From Eubacteriales Family XIII. Incertae Sedis bacterium (GTDB lineage: Bacteria > Bacillota > Clostridia > Peptostreptococcales > Anaerovoracaceae), in the NCBI GenBank assembly GCA_031263875.1, contig JAISEX010000152.1:1-6688 (forward strand): a stretch of DNA of 6,688 nucleotides. Direction: 5' to 3'. Below are positions 5,820 through 6,688 of the stretch, piece after piece (the stretch's first letter is position 1; the number at the start of each line of letters is the position of its first letter). Under the pieces are notes generated by a model. That model saw nothing but the letters and a program-made list of their open reading frames with translations. It searched no databases and had not been told where the DNA came from. The translations under genes and the position numbers were made by a program.

Positions 5820-5844
5820 GTTACAGGTGGATACCTCGAAAACA

Positions 5845-6688
5845 ATGAAGAAAAAAGTAATAGTATGTATTATTATCTCGGCGCTGATATTCGCAACCAT
5901 GGAAGTCGCGCTGAAAATAGCGGGAACTTCCCTCGATCCGTTTCAGATGACCTTCCTCCGGTTTTTCATCGGAGGCGTCGTGCTCTTGCCCGTGGGCATC
6001 GGAGAACTGCGGAAAAATAGGACGAAACTCAACGTCCGCTTGATCCTGCATCTGATCCTGCTCGGGTTTATCTGTGTGCCGCTCAGCATGATCCTGTTCC
6101 AGTACGGCGTCATGAATTCCAACGCCTCGACCGCCGCCGTCATCTTCTGCGTCAATCCGATGTTCACGGCGTTCTTCGCCCACTTCCTGAATAAGAACGA
6201 CAAACTGAGCCTGCTGAAAATCATCTCGCTCGTCACGGCCGTCCCCGGCATAATCCTCCTGATCCGGCCGTGGGATATGCAAGCCGGCAACACGCCGCAG
6301 GGAGTGCTGCTGACGCTCGGCGCGGCCGCCCTCTTTGCCCTGTACAGCGTACTCGGCACGAGAACGATCGGCACGGTCGGCGCCTTTGCCCAAACGTCGA
6401 TGAGCTTTCTTTTCGGCTCCGCGATGCTGCTGGTTCTCCTGTTTGCGCTGAGGAAACCCGTCCTCTCCGGGCTCGCGGACAATCTGCCGGAAATCCTCTA
6501 CCTCGGCATTGTCGTAACCGGCGCGGGTTACCTGTTCTACTTCCTCGCGATCCGGTATTCAAACGCGACCACCGGCTCCGTCACCTTTCTGCTGAAGCCC
6601 GCGATGGCGCCCGTTATCGCGGTCATCGTTCTGCACGAACACATCGCCTGGACCACGACCATAGGGATCGTCTTTATTCTCGCCGCCT
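5845..6688 (+). CDS. EamA/DMT-family transporter (3' end cut by window edge)
   Basis: A 10-helix drug/metabolite transporter superfamily protein of the cytoplasmic membrane, probably exporting a small metabolite; the substrate cannot be told from sequence. 281 codons are visible, about 95% of the usual length. The start MKKKVIVCIIISALIFATMEVALK gives the first helix; two EamA repeats follow, roughly 5-142 and 152-281. The first ends NPMFTAFFAHFL (104-115) and GIILLIRPWD (135-144); the second has LKPAMAPVIAVIVLHEHI (250-267), where many family members have Glu instead of this Lys. There is no Shine-Dalgarno site at normal spacing before the ATG. An in-frame GTG at 5827 lies at the predicted transcript start and is an alternative leaderless start adding six residues. 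It is transcribed away from the minus-strand operon. Family firm, start moderately sure. Confidence 0.88.
   Translation, partial: MKKKVIVCIIISALIFATMEVALKIAGTSLDPFQMTFLRFFIGGVVLLPVGIGELRKNRTKLNVRLILHLILLGFICVPLSMILFQYGVMNSNASTAAVIFCVNPMFTAFFAHFLNKNDKLSLLKIISLVTAVPGIILLIRPWDMQAGNTPQGVLLTLGAAALFALYSVLGTRTIGTVGAFAQTSMSFLFGSAMLLVLLFALRKPVLSGLADNLPEILYLGIVVTGAGYLFYFLAIRYSNATTGSVTFLLKPAMAPVIAVIVLHEHIAWTTTIGIVFILAA

Noticed and set aside
5821..6482. Minus-strand open frames opposite the transporter gene
   Set aside because: They are antisense to a clear ten-helix EamA protein and have low-complexity charged or Ser/Arg-rich products without a domain.

Overview
The window is GC-rich and densely coding. 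The genes look like those of a Gram-positive anaerobe, most likely a high-GC member of the Clostridia such as a gut lineage. That placement rests on the protein families (a 660-residue one-piece transketolase, a DUF368 protein, a small FMN-binding pyridoxamine-oxidase-like protein, a MoxR/VWA pair), on strong Shine-Dalgarno sites and on tight gene packing. It is an inference; there is no rRNA or other marker gene here.

Layout. Positions 5153 down to 1 are one minus-strand gene cluster, read in this order: an FMN-binding pyridoxamine 5'-phosphate oxidase-like protein; transketolase (tkt); a DUF368 membrane protein of the PopT family of polyprenyl-phosphate transporters; a MoxR-type AAA+ ATPase; and a CoxE-like von Willebrand A protein cut by the left edge. 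Junctions are 5 bases, a 10-base overlap, a 4-base overlap (GTGA) and 9 bases, so this looks like a single translationally coupled operon. A candidate extended -10 lies near 5300-5308, giving a leader of about 140 bases with two hairpins. On the right, 5845 to the edge is a plus-strand EamA/DMT-family transporter, also cut, transcribed divergently from its own extended -10 promoter.

Between the two transcription units is an intergenic region of about 690 bases (5154-5844) with no convincing gene. It holds an AT-rich palindrome carrying -10-like sequences on both strands, a run of hairpins, and two tandem copies of a structured element of about 115 bases (5514-5629 and 5640-5754). The two copies differ at paired positions in ways that preserve the stems, and the wobble changes are tolerated only if the plus strand is the RNA. 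This is the most notable feature of the window.

How the genes work together. Transketolase is central carbon metabolism (non-oxidative pentose phosphate pathway). DUF368 proteins recycle the lipid carrier of cell-wall synthesis. The MoxR/VWA pair is a probable chaperone or maturation module of unknown client. No single pathway joins them, so the cluster may reflect coordinated growth-linked expression rather than a dedicated system.
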